Shown piece after piece: positions 43,050 through 54,122 of a stretch of 64,000 nt of DNA. The notes beneath the pieces are model-generated. The model was not told where the DNA came from, did not search any database, and worked only from the letters and a program-made list of their open reading frames with translations. The stretch is from Cacajao melanocephalus (Eukaryota; Chordata; Mammalia; Primates; Pitheciidae), in contig CAUYLG010065502.1 of assembly GCA_963573385.1 (NCBI GenBank), positions 38,365-102,364 of the forward strand, in the 5' to 3' direction. The stretch's first letter is position 1. Each line of letters begins with the position of its first letter. The position numbers were made by a program, and so were the translations under genes.

Positions 43050-45180
43050 TTCCCTCCTAAACCATTTTACTGTGCTGTTTGATACCATCACTTCACTGTG
43101 AACCAGCTCTTCTAACCCTCAACTTCTTTACTGAACATTCTTGCCTTTACCTCACCTTCACGAAAACCTAGCTCTTTCTTAAGGATACTGCTTTCCCTGT
43201 GGAACTTGCTACAAGGAGGCTAAATCGTTGTCTCATACTCTACACACCTAAGATAGGAGGAAGTGCCCTTTGCTCACCAGTGCTGCTTCCAGACTTCTAT
43301 CAGAGGCCTTGGGCAAAAGTCTTGGTTATTCTGCTATATCATTCTCTATCCTTCCTCATTGCTTCTGTCTACCATCCTGCCAGTCACCTCACTGCTCTTT
43401 ACCAAAGACTCTTGCCCTATTCTTCCTCTCCACCCTTAGTCCTGCCATCATCCTGGGTGACTTCAATGTTAGGTAGAAGTGCAATCCAGTATCACAGCCT
43501 TATAGTTTACTTGACCTCACCTCTAGCAATCCTAATCTGACTACACAGTAGGCCTTTGACTCATGGCCTAACACTGGACATTAAAATCAACCTGAACTGC
43601 TATTCCTCTGAAATTCTGAATTCAACATCCAACATCGAACATCAAAAACACACATACACACACACACACACATACACACACACACACACTCCTCTGCTCT
43701 CCAACACATGCATTCTTTCTCTCTCTCCCCCTTACTTTGACCACAATCTCCTATCATTCTGGCATTTATTTATTCCTACTACTCTTGGTTCTTAAACCTA
43801 ATTCAGCTCTTGAATTCACTGACCATCTACTCTCCTCCTACCTGTCCTGCCTTTTTCTATTCACATCCTTCAACTCAGATGCCACAGTCCATCACTTCAA
43901 ATTACTCTCGCTATCAGCCTCAACTTTCTTGATTTACTCTCCTTCCACAGGGTCCACATACCAAAACACATCCTTGAATCAATACAACCATTCGCTTTCT
44001 CTGAACCCATACCTAGGCTGTTAGGCACGGTCAAAGAAAAGTCACCCTAATAGACCACCTTTCAACCTTGATCAGACTCACAATGCCTTTGGTTTCCCTA
44101 GTAAGAGGTATTGCAGACCTCTTCCAGCCAAGCATGATCCAGTTCATTCCTAGCAAACGAACATACTGCTTTAAAGAATAAACATAAACCATCAAAGAAT
44201 TCCCTCAACTTTCAGTCACAAAACTCTAATAGTATCAATACCCGTACTTTCCTTTCCATTCCCTAAAATCAAAGTTGTGTCCTACCCTCTAACACTTCTC
44301 TTCCACCTGAACTAGGGAGCTCATCCCTATCCCCTTCCGACTTTCTGCCAGCACCTGTAATCAGATTTTCCCCTTCCCATCTTAAAAAAAAAAAAAAAAA
44401 GCAGCCCTTGCTCCACTGCATACTCTTCCTCCTGCTTGCTAACATTTTAATTTTTCTCCAGTAAAAAAACTCAAACTTCTTAAGAGTAGTCAACATTTAA
44501 TATCCATTTGCTCAAGTCTCACTCACTCCTCAATCCTAGCCATGCCTACTCACACCACACCATTTGCTGCTGTCATGCCAACACCTTCCCTCCTTTTCGA
44601 CCAACTTGCAATCTTTAACTGCCCTCTCTAGTATTTGATAATTTTGACCATTTCTTCCACCTTTAAGTAGTCCTCTTCTCTTGGCTCCCTAGTTGGTATT
44701 TGGGGCTTTAATTTCTATCTCTGAGCCCATGACAGAAACATACAGCCAAGATCTCTCTCAAGAGCTTCATATGTATAATATCCATAACTTACTGGGTATT
44801 GTAGAGGTATGTACATCAATATTAACATATTCAAAACTGAATTTGTATCTTCCCCCTTTTTTTTAATCTTTTTTTAAAAAAAGTTCTTACTTGGCCCTGA
44901 TATCTTCCCCTCTTAAATCTACTTTAATCTCTCATGTTCCTACCTCAGTTTCTCACACTGCCATCCATACATGTGCACATGCCAGTAACCCAGGGTTCCT
45001 GGGGTCATCTACCTCTTCCCCTCATCCTTTATGTCCCTATCTATCAGACACCAAGTCCTACGTCTCTGTGCTCATCCCACTGCCTCAATGTTCATAATCT
45101 CCTCTTTCTTAGATTACAGCAACTGGTTTACCACTGTGCTACCCATCTCAGATATACAGTATATTCAGCAAATTCACCAT
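43050..45180 (+). mobile_element. L2/CR1-clade LINE relic with endonuclease motif
   Basis: Pyrimidine-rich DNA has small frames that resemble L2 ORF2. Around 43450-43475 one frame reads IILGDFNVR, the GDFN motif of APE-type LINE endonucleases, and 43737-43760 reads like a following FDHNLLSF segment. Near 44930-45130, 'ctcttccccTcatcc' style sequence and 'gattacagcaactggttta' match the C-terminal coding part. Many stops and a CA microsatellite (43649-43689) break it. It is an ancient dead LINE, not a gene. Confidence 0.6.
43649..43689. repeat. CA microsatellite, interrupted
   Basis: ACAC repeats with two ACAT interruptions over about 41 bases, inside the L2 relic. Confidence 0.9.
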
Positions 45181-45822
45181 AATCACCATTTGATAAAACA
45201 CAGCTAAATCAGAATGCTAATAAAAAGCACATGTACAAATCACTTTATGCAAATCAGATATGTGGAAAATGGATACTCAAAAGGAAAAAAGCATACATTT
45301 CAAAATAATTGATAATAGTGTAACTCAATTTATACTTTTCAACAGAATGTCTACACTCAGTATGCCTAACTTTACACCTACCACTGGAAAAGTACTATAC
45401 TATATTGAAATATTTAAAACATGCTTCAAAAATATTCTTTAAGAATTAAATATGAAATAATTTCTGGGATAACAAAAACACATCTGAAAATTTTTTAATA
45501 TCTCTTTCTCTTCATGTTACCAAGAAACACAAGTAAAAAAATAAATAAATAGGTACTAAAGCCAATTCTAATAAACAAAAATATTTTCTATTAATAGTTC
45601 CACAGTACAAAATAAAAGTGACCAACAAATTAACAGTGTGAAAAGTTAAGCTTGAATGCTGAGTGCAAGCGAGTTAGAAAAAGCACTAAAAACCTTTAAA
45701 TGAGATAGTGGAGAAGACTTCTATGCGACTAATGAACATAATCTAAAACACAAAATGTAGTGGAATGTTCCATAAGTCAAAAAGTGGCATGAAAGCACAA
45801 AACTGCGTATAGATTGGATTAC

Positions 45823-48228
45823 CTGAAGTTTTACTCAGCTCTGCTGAAAATATAGCAGATGGTGATCTGTCCTCTTTTTCTGTATCAGAAGGAAGTTTTT
45901 TCTCAGCTTCTTTCACAAGAACTTTGGGTTTAGCTATGCTGCCTATCTCTGCTTGAGTGGCCAAAGCAGAAACATCTGGAGGCAATAAAAGCACCTTTGA
46001 CATAGCAGACCCATTTTTGGAAAAGTCATCTGAGAAACTGATTTTCTCTTCAACTTTGGGTTGTACATTCTTGACAGAAAGGTCATGCGGCAATTCTGCG
46101 CAAGGCAATGACCCAGCTTCATCCTGGGCATTAGCAACTTCACTTTTGTGGGATACTTCTAGGTCAGTATATTCCCTGGCTAATTTAGATAATGAATCAG
46201 TTTTAGAACTGATCAATGTAGGGAACTCATCTATAATTTCAATTGGAGATGAATCTGAAAATGTTTCAGTTTCTCTCATTTGTGCTTCCTTAGAAATAAA
46301 TAAGTCATCATTTGAATAAACTGCAGTACTGAGCTCCTCCATCTGCAAAGGAATTTTCTCCTTTTTGTTCAATGTTGAAACGTCATCAGGTAACACCGTA
46401 TCTTTGGTGGTATCTAAACTGAGCTTAAAAGATTCCAAATATGGCTTTCCTCCCTCAGGTGGTAAAGCACTGAGTTTTTCCTTATTTTCATGTTCTATCA
46501 TTGACTCAAATGAAGTTTCACTGAGATTTTCTTTCACAAGAATCACAGCTTCATCTTGTTTTTGTGGAACGTCAGGTATTGAATCATCACTAAATAAATC
46601 AACTGGTTCAGAATCAGGTGAAGAATCTTCAACTAGCTCAGAATGATCAAGCAGTGGCTGTTCAACTTTTGCCATTTCTGAATAACTAGAGAAATCTGGA
46701 GTTGGTTCGGCAGAAAGCTTTGTTTCTTTAATTAAATCACATGCAATAGATATATAAGGAGCTTCTGTTTCTTGAACAGCTGCCTTAATACTTTCAGGCT
46801 CTTTAATTTCTTCCTTTATTCCTGATACTTTTTTAAGTGATACATTCATGGCCTCTTCATATGGTGGAGGATTTTCAGGCTCATGTTTTACGCTTTCATA
46901 ATTAACTGAAGAAGCTTCTAATGGTGATGAGCTAGGCTGTACTGCGGAAGCACCAGCACTAGGAACTGCAGAATTCAGTGGTGCCTCCATAACAATGTCA
47001 GGCAAAACTGGTGAAGGAGTAGCTTCGGATTCTTCAAATGATGGGCAAAGCTGTGCCACAGGATAGACTGATTCCTGCATAGCTTCTGATGTTTGGACCA
47101 AGTCCATTTTTGTTTCATAAGCAATCTTTGTACCAGTAACTTCATTCAATTCACTTTCATATGCTTCCTGTACTAAATCTGGAGTCAGACCTTCAGGCTT
47201 GTTTGCCACTACTTCCTCAGTCACCTTTGCTAAATTGTCTGTTGTGACATAATCTGTCTCAGAATCCTGTGCTGCTACAAGAAAAGGGTTTGATGTTTTG
47301 GTGCTAGTATTCTTCTCTGTTACAATTTGGGCCTTCTTTTCTTCTATTTTTTTTTCATCAGTCTTATTTTCTGAAGTGTGATCTCCTAACAAAGGAAAAA
47401 TGTTTGCTGCAATGCTCTCAGTTGCTACTGGGTTAAAGGGAGCACATGTGATATATGCTCCTGAACGATCCTTTACAGCTTCTGGTGTACTGGGGAAAGA
47501 AGTATCATCATTACTACTCTCACTATCTTTTTCATCATTAATTTGCTCAAGGCTATCTGCAAAACATTTTTTATCCACTTTACTTTCCAACTTGCTCTCT
47601 ATTTTACCTCCAGCAGCCAACACATCACTATCTCCTTTACTATCTTTCACTTCCCATACTTGCTCAAATGGTTTGAAGTCTGCATACTCCTCACTCATAG
47701 GAGCTTCCACTGCAACTCTCTTTTCATTAAAACTGCCTTTTACTTTTTCTGAAGACACAACTTTGTCCTCTTCTTTAACCAATTTAGTACGGGCTACAGG
47801 TAACTCTTGTTGATTATGAAGGATGTTATTACTAACTAAATTCTCTTCTTCATCTTTATTTTTCACAATTATTTCTTCCCTAGGGTTTGCTACTATTACA
47901 GCAGATTCTGCTTTTGGAGAGCCACTGAAAGATGATCCCATTTCTGAGTATTCTAATTCTGAAAACTCTGTTAACTCTCTACCTACAAGTAGAGTTTTTG
48001 CCTTCTCTGAGAACTCTTTAGAAGCTTCATTGACAGTTTCTTGAAGTGTTCCTTTGGTGGGTAATACTGCTGACAAATTACCAAGGTATTCATGTTCTTT
48101 AAAAGAAGTGGCTGAGAGAGGAGACAGAGAAGGAAGAGAAGCAGCAGTTTCAAGCAGGACAGATGGGAAATCCTCTTGACCAGCCGAAATAGTGTTACCT
48201 GGCTGCTCCTTCAAGTCCATAATTTTTT
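45823..48228 (-). CDS. RTN4: RTN4 exon 3: Nogo-A-specific region
   Basis: This single 2406-base exon is open throughout. Acceptor CACAG ends at 48229 and donor TTCAG|GTAATC starts at 45822. It begins with the last two bases of a Glu codon (EKIMDLKEQPGN) and ends FSAELSKTS plus one G. The whole block is unique to Nogo-A, the long myelin and neuronal isoform, and is skipped in Nogo-B. It is acidic, serine-rich, low in hydrophobic residues and has no membrane segment, as expected for an intrinsically disordered region. The family's 'delta 20' growth-inhibitory segment should map at about 46590-47140. A PPPY motif (46859-46870), a WW-domain ligand, is intact. ATG at 48220-48218 (MDLKEQ) can start shorter isoforms that use other 5' exons. 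Compared with human, as I recall it, it has two extra codons and dozens of substitutions, with no stop or frameshift. Minus-strand translation runs eight bases upstream and 80 bases downstream of the exon; those parts are intron. Confidence 0.97.
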
Positions 48229-48905
48229 CTGTGACCATGGACAGAAAGGAAAGTTAGAGAATGCCAGTGTTCTCAGAGTTAATGCAAGTTTTATGACAGA
48301 TTCAAAATAGTGTTAGTAAAGACTTTGTTTACTAAAATGAAATGTTAAAGCAATAAATAACAATAGACTAAAAAAATAGACTTGAATCATTACTGAAAAC
48401 ATTAAGCTACTGTAAATATAACATATGCATGGCTACAGAGGCAATACATGCCATGCAAAGACAAATCAAGTCTGAGAAAACCTCAAATGTTATCAACTAA
48501 GATACTATTAGCTAGTTTTAGAGAAGAAAAGCTTATTTGTGAAGAGTTTGAGTGACAGTATAGGAAAGAAGGGGCACTGGGTAATTAAATGCCAGACTGG
48601 TTATTTATTTACATGAAAGCCTTTCTGGCTATACTCAAACTATATTTGGAGAAAGGGAACAGTAAATATGTAAATGTAATTCAAGGGTCCAAGAATTCCT
48701 CATGTACTTCCAAGTGTTCATCAGATTTTGCTCATTTTCCTTTGGGCATACCATGTAAAATGCAAATTTCAACTTTTCCAGTAGGCAAACATTCTTGGAA
48801 CCATGCTAATTTTTAGTAAATTCAAATTACTCTGCATAGAGTTAACACACTAAAGAATTAAAGTTAGAACACAGAAAGGATAAAAGGCTGGCAGAAAGAA
48901 CTTGC
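48229..48905 (-). other. RTN4: RTN4 intron 2 (677 bases) with a GC donor
   Basis: The intron between exons 2 and 3 begins GCAAGT on the minus strand (48905-48900) and ends CACAG. The pyrimidine tract before the acceptor ('ctaactttcctttctgtcc') is adequate. I see no repeat within it. Confidence 0.9.
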
Positions 48906-48962
48906 CTGCAGAGGAGCGTATCACAGGCTCAGATGCAGCAGGAAGAGCAAAAAGGGTCTCAT
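48906..48962 (-). CDS. RTN4: RTN4 exon 2: 57-base alternative exon (Nogo-A, Nogo-B2)
   Basis: Acceptor TTTTTCAG ends at 48963. The exon reads (G)AT GAG ACC and translates DETLFALPAASEPVIRSSA, then one G of the next Glu. It adds 19 residues without changing frame, so it can be included or skipped. Inclusion is known for Nogo-A and for the B2 form of Nogo-B; B1 goes straight from exon 1 to exon 4. The donor is AG|GCAAGT, a GC donor with otherwise consensus flanks, which fits optional use. The exon is too short for an ORF scan; I found it from the junction phases and the known peptide. The partner exon 1 lies outside the window. Confidence 0.94.
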
Positions 48963-49557
48963 CTGAAAAACAAATAGAATATAACCTCAGCAGAAATAAA
49001 GACAGATTGAAAGGAGACTAAAGATAAGAGGAGCAAGCCAGGGTTCAGTTTGTAGTAAGTTAACAAAAAACTTTTTCTACAGAGAAAGGGCCAAAGATCA
49101 AAAGGAAGTCAAAAAAAGTAGTACCATTAATTCAAGTTAAATCATCATATATATTATAAAGTTGATTAAATGTTATCCATAGAATCTATCATTTTTCAAG
49201 AAGCAATACAATCTGTTTATGTTAAGAAACTTATGATTCAAAGTGGCTTTAAAATACTGTTCTACTTAACATATCACATCCAAAGCTTTCACTCATTTTC
49301 ATACAGGTCAATTGTCTTGTCCTATTCAAACCAAAAATAAAAAGCTGAATTTGTATAAAATTAGCAACTATAAATGCTTACTCTTTTGTTACTGGCATAT
49401 GTTCAATTTAGAAAAACACTTTTAAAGAATTATGCATTTTCTCTTACATTCTAAGTTGTCTATCTTGAAAGAAAAAGACTCTAAGAGTAACTGTACACTG
49501 TTCTTTGAAGACATTAGTCCTGTGCCAATGTCCAAATGCCAAAGAGGCCAAAATACA

Positions 49558-49681
49558 AATAATAATAATAATAATAATAATAATTGCTTTAGGATGACAC
49601 TATTACTAGTTTTGTTTAAAATTAACCTAATAATAATTGCTTTAGGATGACACTATTACTAGTTTTGTTTAAAATTAACCT
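49558..49681. repeat. AAT microsatellite plus 53-base tandem duplication
   Basis: About nine AAT units (49558-49583) run into 'attgctttaggatgacacta'. The unit 49576-49628 is repeated at 49629-49681 with no difference that I can see. The copied unit includes the end of the AAT run. Confidence 0.92.
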
Positions 49682-49767
49682 AAGTGAGGGCTACTTGTTA
49701 TTTGTATATACAACTAGTGAGAGACTAAGGCAATTCAACTCCAGAGCCCATTTCCTTAATCACTGTA

Positions 49768-50164
49768 TGTTACAGAACTGAATGTTTATATCCCCTCCAA
49801 AACTCATGTTAAAGCCCCAACCCCCAATGTGATAGTAGCTAAAGATGGGAACTTTGAAAGGTGATTAGGGTTAAATGCAGTCAGGGTAGGGCCCTGGGCC
49901 AAGGGGATTAGTGCCCTTACTGGAAGAGATACCGGAGAGCTGCTTGCGGTCGTGCTCCCTCTCTCCCCAAGCACACATAAGAGGTCATGTGAGCACACAG
50001 TGAGATGGTGGTCACCTATATGCCAGAAGAAGCCTCAGAAAGAAATCTACCTCACCAGCACCTTGATTTTAGACTTACCAGCCTCCAGAATTGTGAGAAG
50101 TAAATTTCTGTTCAACCACCCAGTCTATGATATTTTGTCACGGCAGCCCAAGCTAACTAATATA
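49768..50164 (+). mobile_element. Solo LTR of the MaLR (MST/MLT1-like) family
   Basis: It begins TGTTACAGAACTGAATG and contains 'gggattagtgcccttactgg', 'cagcctccagaattgtgaga', the AATAAA-like 'agtaaatttctgttcaacc', and ends 'cagcccaagctaactaatat'. This is the pattern of an ERVL-MaLR LTR. No internal retroviral-like coding sequence is present. The small frames on either strand are accidental. Confidence 0.8.
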
Positions 50165-51299
50165 CTCTATATTGGTAATATTAACTTTGTACAATGTCAT
50201 CTTGTACCTGCAGTTGGGAGATCCTAAGCTAAAGCTCTTCCACAGTTTACACTAGAGAAAGGCCTCTACCGTCAGACAATCTGAAATAGCCTGAGAGATG
50301 GCTGGAAGGTGGTATTCCTTTAACAGAGAGAACCTAATAAATTTAGACAATTTCATCTGAAAGGACAAACTAAACAAGGCTCATCAAAATAGATAAAAAT
50401 CAAAGAGATGTAGCTAACATAAATATGGACTTATCTTCCAAGCGTATTACCCTTAATGAATTAGGAGAGCTAACTTCACAAGGTCATATATATTTTAGAT
50501 AAATATATACTGGGCATGATGTCATCAAGGACTCCTAGATGAGGATGATGACAGGAAATTTATGATGTGTGGTTAAAAGGGTTTCCTACAATCTAAAGCA
50601 ATAGGTAGAATGGGCTATCCAGTCAAAGGAGTAAGATAATAATGGCTTATAAGATTTTTTAATAAAGTGCACATGTATGTGTACACACCTTTAAAAAATT
50701 ACTTGCTATGTGATCTTAAATTACAGTTTCTCATTTGTAAAATGAAGGAAAGTTCCCTTTGGCTAAAACAATGAATTATGAGCTTGTACAAAACTGAAAT
50801 TTAAGAGTCAAAGAGCATATTACACACCTGCTTCATCTAAGTAAGAGCCAATTCTTAACAAAATGGTTGCCTTTTTAAATCCAGACAATATAGTTAAAAG
50901 CCACTAATTCAGAGGCTAGTCTACCTGGAAAGTGAACTAGAAACATATATTATTGTTAAAATTAGTGGGAAAACAAACAAGAACTAAATTTGTGCCAAAA
51001 TTTAAATTTTTTTTTAATGTACTGTAACCTTATTCCTACCTAGTACAAGGATCTCTTATAATAAAAACTATATTCCTGGAATTTTTCTAAGTAAAAAAGT
51101 TTTCAAATTGGTATTTCAAAGATTCATTAAGTTTAAGGGAAAAGAAGGGAAAAAAAATCTTCATTTTGTAAAATGAGATTCAATCCAGAGTTAACCATAA
51201 AACAAGTATTACATTTCTAAAAGCTCTCAAAAAAAAAAAAAATCCAGAATAGTTAACTATCTTCTGGGCCTTCAAGAATACAGCTCAGACTCCTAATAA

Positions 51300-51440
51300 A
51301 GCAGTCAAGGATCATGAAACTGAATTGCCTAAGTTCAAATCACAAACCCATCACTTACAACTGTGTAACTCTTAGCCTTTCCGTGCCTCATAAGATTTGT
51401 AAAATAAGGATAATAATAGTGCCTACCTCAAAATGTTGAG
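51300..51440 (+). repeat. MIR SINE relic
   Basis: 'gaattgcctaagttcaaatc', 'aactgtgtaactcttagcct' and 'aataaggataataatagtgc' in this order are characteristic of MIR. Confidence 0.75.
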
Positions 51441-51744
51441 AACGAGGGAGAGGGAAAGAAAAAACAACTTGCCCTAAGTCAGAGCTAGGAGACTGGAGGG
51501 CCACCATTCAAAACAGTCTAATTCCCAAGTCTTTATGCTTTAACATTTTTCTGCTAGACTTCCTCAAAGCATGAGATGTGCTTCATCTTCTGAAGGATGT
51601 GTTTATGTACAAATGCAACTGTTGTAAATCCTTCTTACTATATCAGCTCCTCAAGTTTGTTCTCCTGAAACAAGGTAAATTGTTACCCAGTAAATACCTT
51701 GTAATTAGCTGAAATATTAAATTGATCAATTGCTTTTACAATAA

Positions 51745-51900
51745 CAATATTAATGTGGGACAGGTACTGTGCTGATCCAGCACATTTGTTTCAGATGTTC
51801 ATTCAGTTCTCAAACCTACCCTGTAAGGGAGGTACTTCTGTTATCCTCATTTCACATGAGAAAACAGAGGCATTTAAATCATATCTAATTATAAAACTAG
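51745..51900 (+). repeat. MIR SINE 3' part
   Basis: 'acaggtactgtgctgatcca', 'ctaccctgtaagggaggtac' and 'ttatcctcatttcacatgag' followed by 'aaacagaggcat' are the MIR 3' half. Confidence 0.75.
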
Positions 51901-52477
51901 AAAAAAACTGCATTTTAAAACCATAGAACTTCTACTTGTGGCTATGAGAGTAATTACATCAGACTAACTCTTCCAATATAAGCAACTAAAAATATGAGCA
52001 AAATACTAGAAGAAACTATCTTGAGACACTGGACAAGAGGCAGTACAGTAGTGAATCCTGAGAAAAGGGAAACCTGCGAGGTGACTACCCTGCTTTCTGT
52101 CTAAAGGCACATTCTGATCTACAGTACAGAGAGAAGTCTAAGAATACCGGACTTTCGCTAAGCTGAGGAGGCTGAGTCGTCGTCTGGAATTTGTGGAGCA
52201 GAGTAACATAAAGAGAAAAGCTTTACAGAAAAGGAGCTCTAAAATTGTGGACAGGGGTCTGAAACCTTTGGGTGAATACTACACTGCACATGCACAGCAC
52301 AAGACTCACCAAGGCCTTGCCAAGAAACCTACGGTAGATCTGCATGCTAAATGGATTATTCCAAAGGTCAGATAGTGCTGGAAGACCTGACCTAAAACTT
52401 CTAACCAGTCAGACAGGAAAGATCTCACTAAACAACTCAAGCAGGACTACTCTAACCCTAAAATAAAGGATACGCTA

Positions 52478-52678
52478 GACCAAGAGTCAGCAAACTATGG
52501 CTCATGGGCTCACACTGTATTGGCATACATTCATGTCCATTCATTTCTGTACTGTCTATAGCTACTTTTGCACAATAAAAACAGAGATGAGCAGTTTAGA
52601 CAAAGGCTGTACGGCCCACAAGCCTAAAATATTTACTCCATCTGGCCCTGTAAGTCTGCAGATCCCCTGCCTCTAGAC
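52478..52678 (-). mobile_element. hAT-Charlie-type short DNA transposon
   Basis: 'caagagtcagcaaactatgg', then 'gtacggcccacaagcctaaa', 'atatttactccatctggccc' and 'gcagatcccctgcctctag'. It is the same family as 3729-3945 and sits in the L1 5' region. Confidence 0.65.
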
Positions 52679-52886
52679 CCACCCTAACTTTAAAATCAAA
52701 ACTTGAAAGGATCAAAATTATTTTCCAGCTAATTAAATGCCTGCCAGAACAAAGTTAAAACCACCAAATCCATGACATACAGTTTAAAATTAAAAATCAC
52801 TGGACATGTAAAGTGGCAAGGAAATATGACCGTAATTAAGAATAACAAATATAAACAAACAAATAACGTAGGTGTTCAATTAACAC

Positions 52887-53181
52887 TTTTTTTTTTAAGG
52901 CATAGTCTCGCTCTGTCACCCAGGCTGGAGTGCAGTGGCACTATTTTGGCTCACTGCAACCTCCACCTCCGAAGTTCAAGTGATTCTCTTGCCTGAGCCT
53001 CCCAAGTAGCTGGGATTACAGGTGCCCACCACCACATCCAGCTAGTTTTTGTATATTTAGTAGAGACTGGGTTTCGCCATGTTGGCCAGGCTGGTCTCAA
53101 ACTCCTGATCTCAAGTGATCCGCCTACCTTGGCCTGCCAAAGTGCTGGAATTACAGGTGTGAACCACCACAACTCGCCTGG
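52887..53181 (-). repeat. Alu SINE, antisense
   Basis: The full inverted dimer runs from a T-rich tail through 'ggctggagtgcagtggcact' to 'gtgaaccaccacaactcgcc'. Two longer frames on both strands here are Alu frames. Confidence 0.92.
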
Positions 53182-53547
53182 ATTAGCAAATATTAAAATG
53201 AAAATTAAAATAGCTATTAAGATATTAAGTATAGAAAAAGATAGACAGATAGACTGGACAAGGAATCTTGTTGGAGAAATAAAGACTAAAGGACCAAATG
53301 GAAATGCCTGAACTGAAAATTGCATTAATTGGAAAAAAAAAAATCACTAGATGAGCTTAAAGGCAGATTGGACAATACAGAAAAAAAGATTTATTGATAA
53401 ACTTAAAGAAAGATCAACAGAAATTATCCAAATTGAAACACAGCAGAGGAAAAAGGCAGGTGAAAAAAGGAACATAGCCTCAGTGCTGAGAGACAATCAA
53501 GGAGTTAAAATACCTATAATTGCAGTCCCCCTAAAAAAGGAACAGTG

Positions 53548-53850
53548 GCCAGGCATGGTAGCTAATGCCTGTAACCCCAGCACTTTGAGAGGCCAAAGTG
53601 GGAGGATCACTTGAGGCCGGAAGTTGGACACCAGCCTGGACAACACAGTGAGACCCTATCTCTACAAAAATTATAAAAGTAGCCAGGTATAGTGGTGCAC
53701 ACCTGTAGTTCTGGCAACTCAGGAGGCTGAGGTAGGAGAATCACTCAAGCCCAGGAGTTTGAGGCTTTAACAAGCTATCATCACACCACTGCACTCCAGC
53801 CTGGGCAACACAGTAAGACCCTGTCTCTTTAAAAAAAAAAAAAAAAAAAA
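53548..53850 (+). repeat. AluJ-like SINE inside L1 ORF1
   Basis: The Alu starts 'gccaggcatggtagctaatg' and ends in a 20-base A tail. L1 ORF1 sequence stops at 'aaaaaaggaacagtg' and resumes after the tail. Confidence 0.9.
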
Positions 53851-54122
53851 GATAAAATGGCCTAAAATTGGACAAAAATTGGCATTTTGAAAATACCAAC
53901 CCACAGATCCACAAAGCTCAATGAACTCCAAGCAGAATAAACACACACCACAAAGGGACACATCATAAGTGTCAAACTGAAAATCAAAGACAGAGACAAC
54001 CCTAACAACAGAGGAAAAAAGCAGGTAAACAATAACAATGACCTCACCTCTCAATGATTTAATCCAAAAGGTAATGGAACACCTTTAAAGTTATGAAAAA
54101 ACTGACAATCTAGAATTATATA

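Noticed and set aside
47400..47813. 137-codon plus-strand frame, and others (45957-46319, 46365-46646) opposite exon 3
   Set aside because: They are antisense shadows of the long Nogo-A exon; the opposite strand is clearly the coding one.
45743..48238. A single-exon 831-residue protein
   Set aside because: Both ends of this frame run past good splice sites, and the internal peptide is the Nogo-A exon. Only 45823-48228 is exon.
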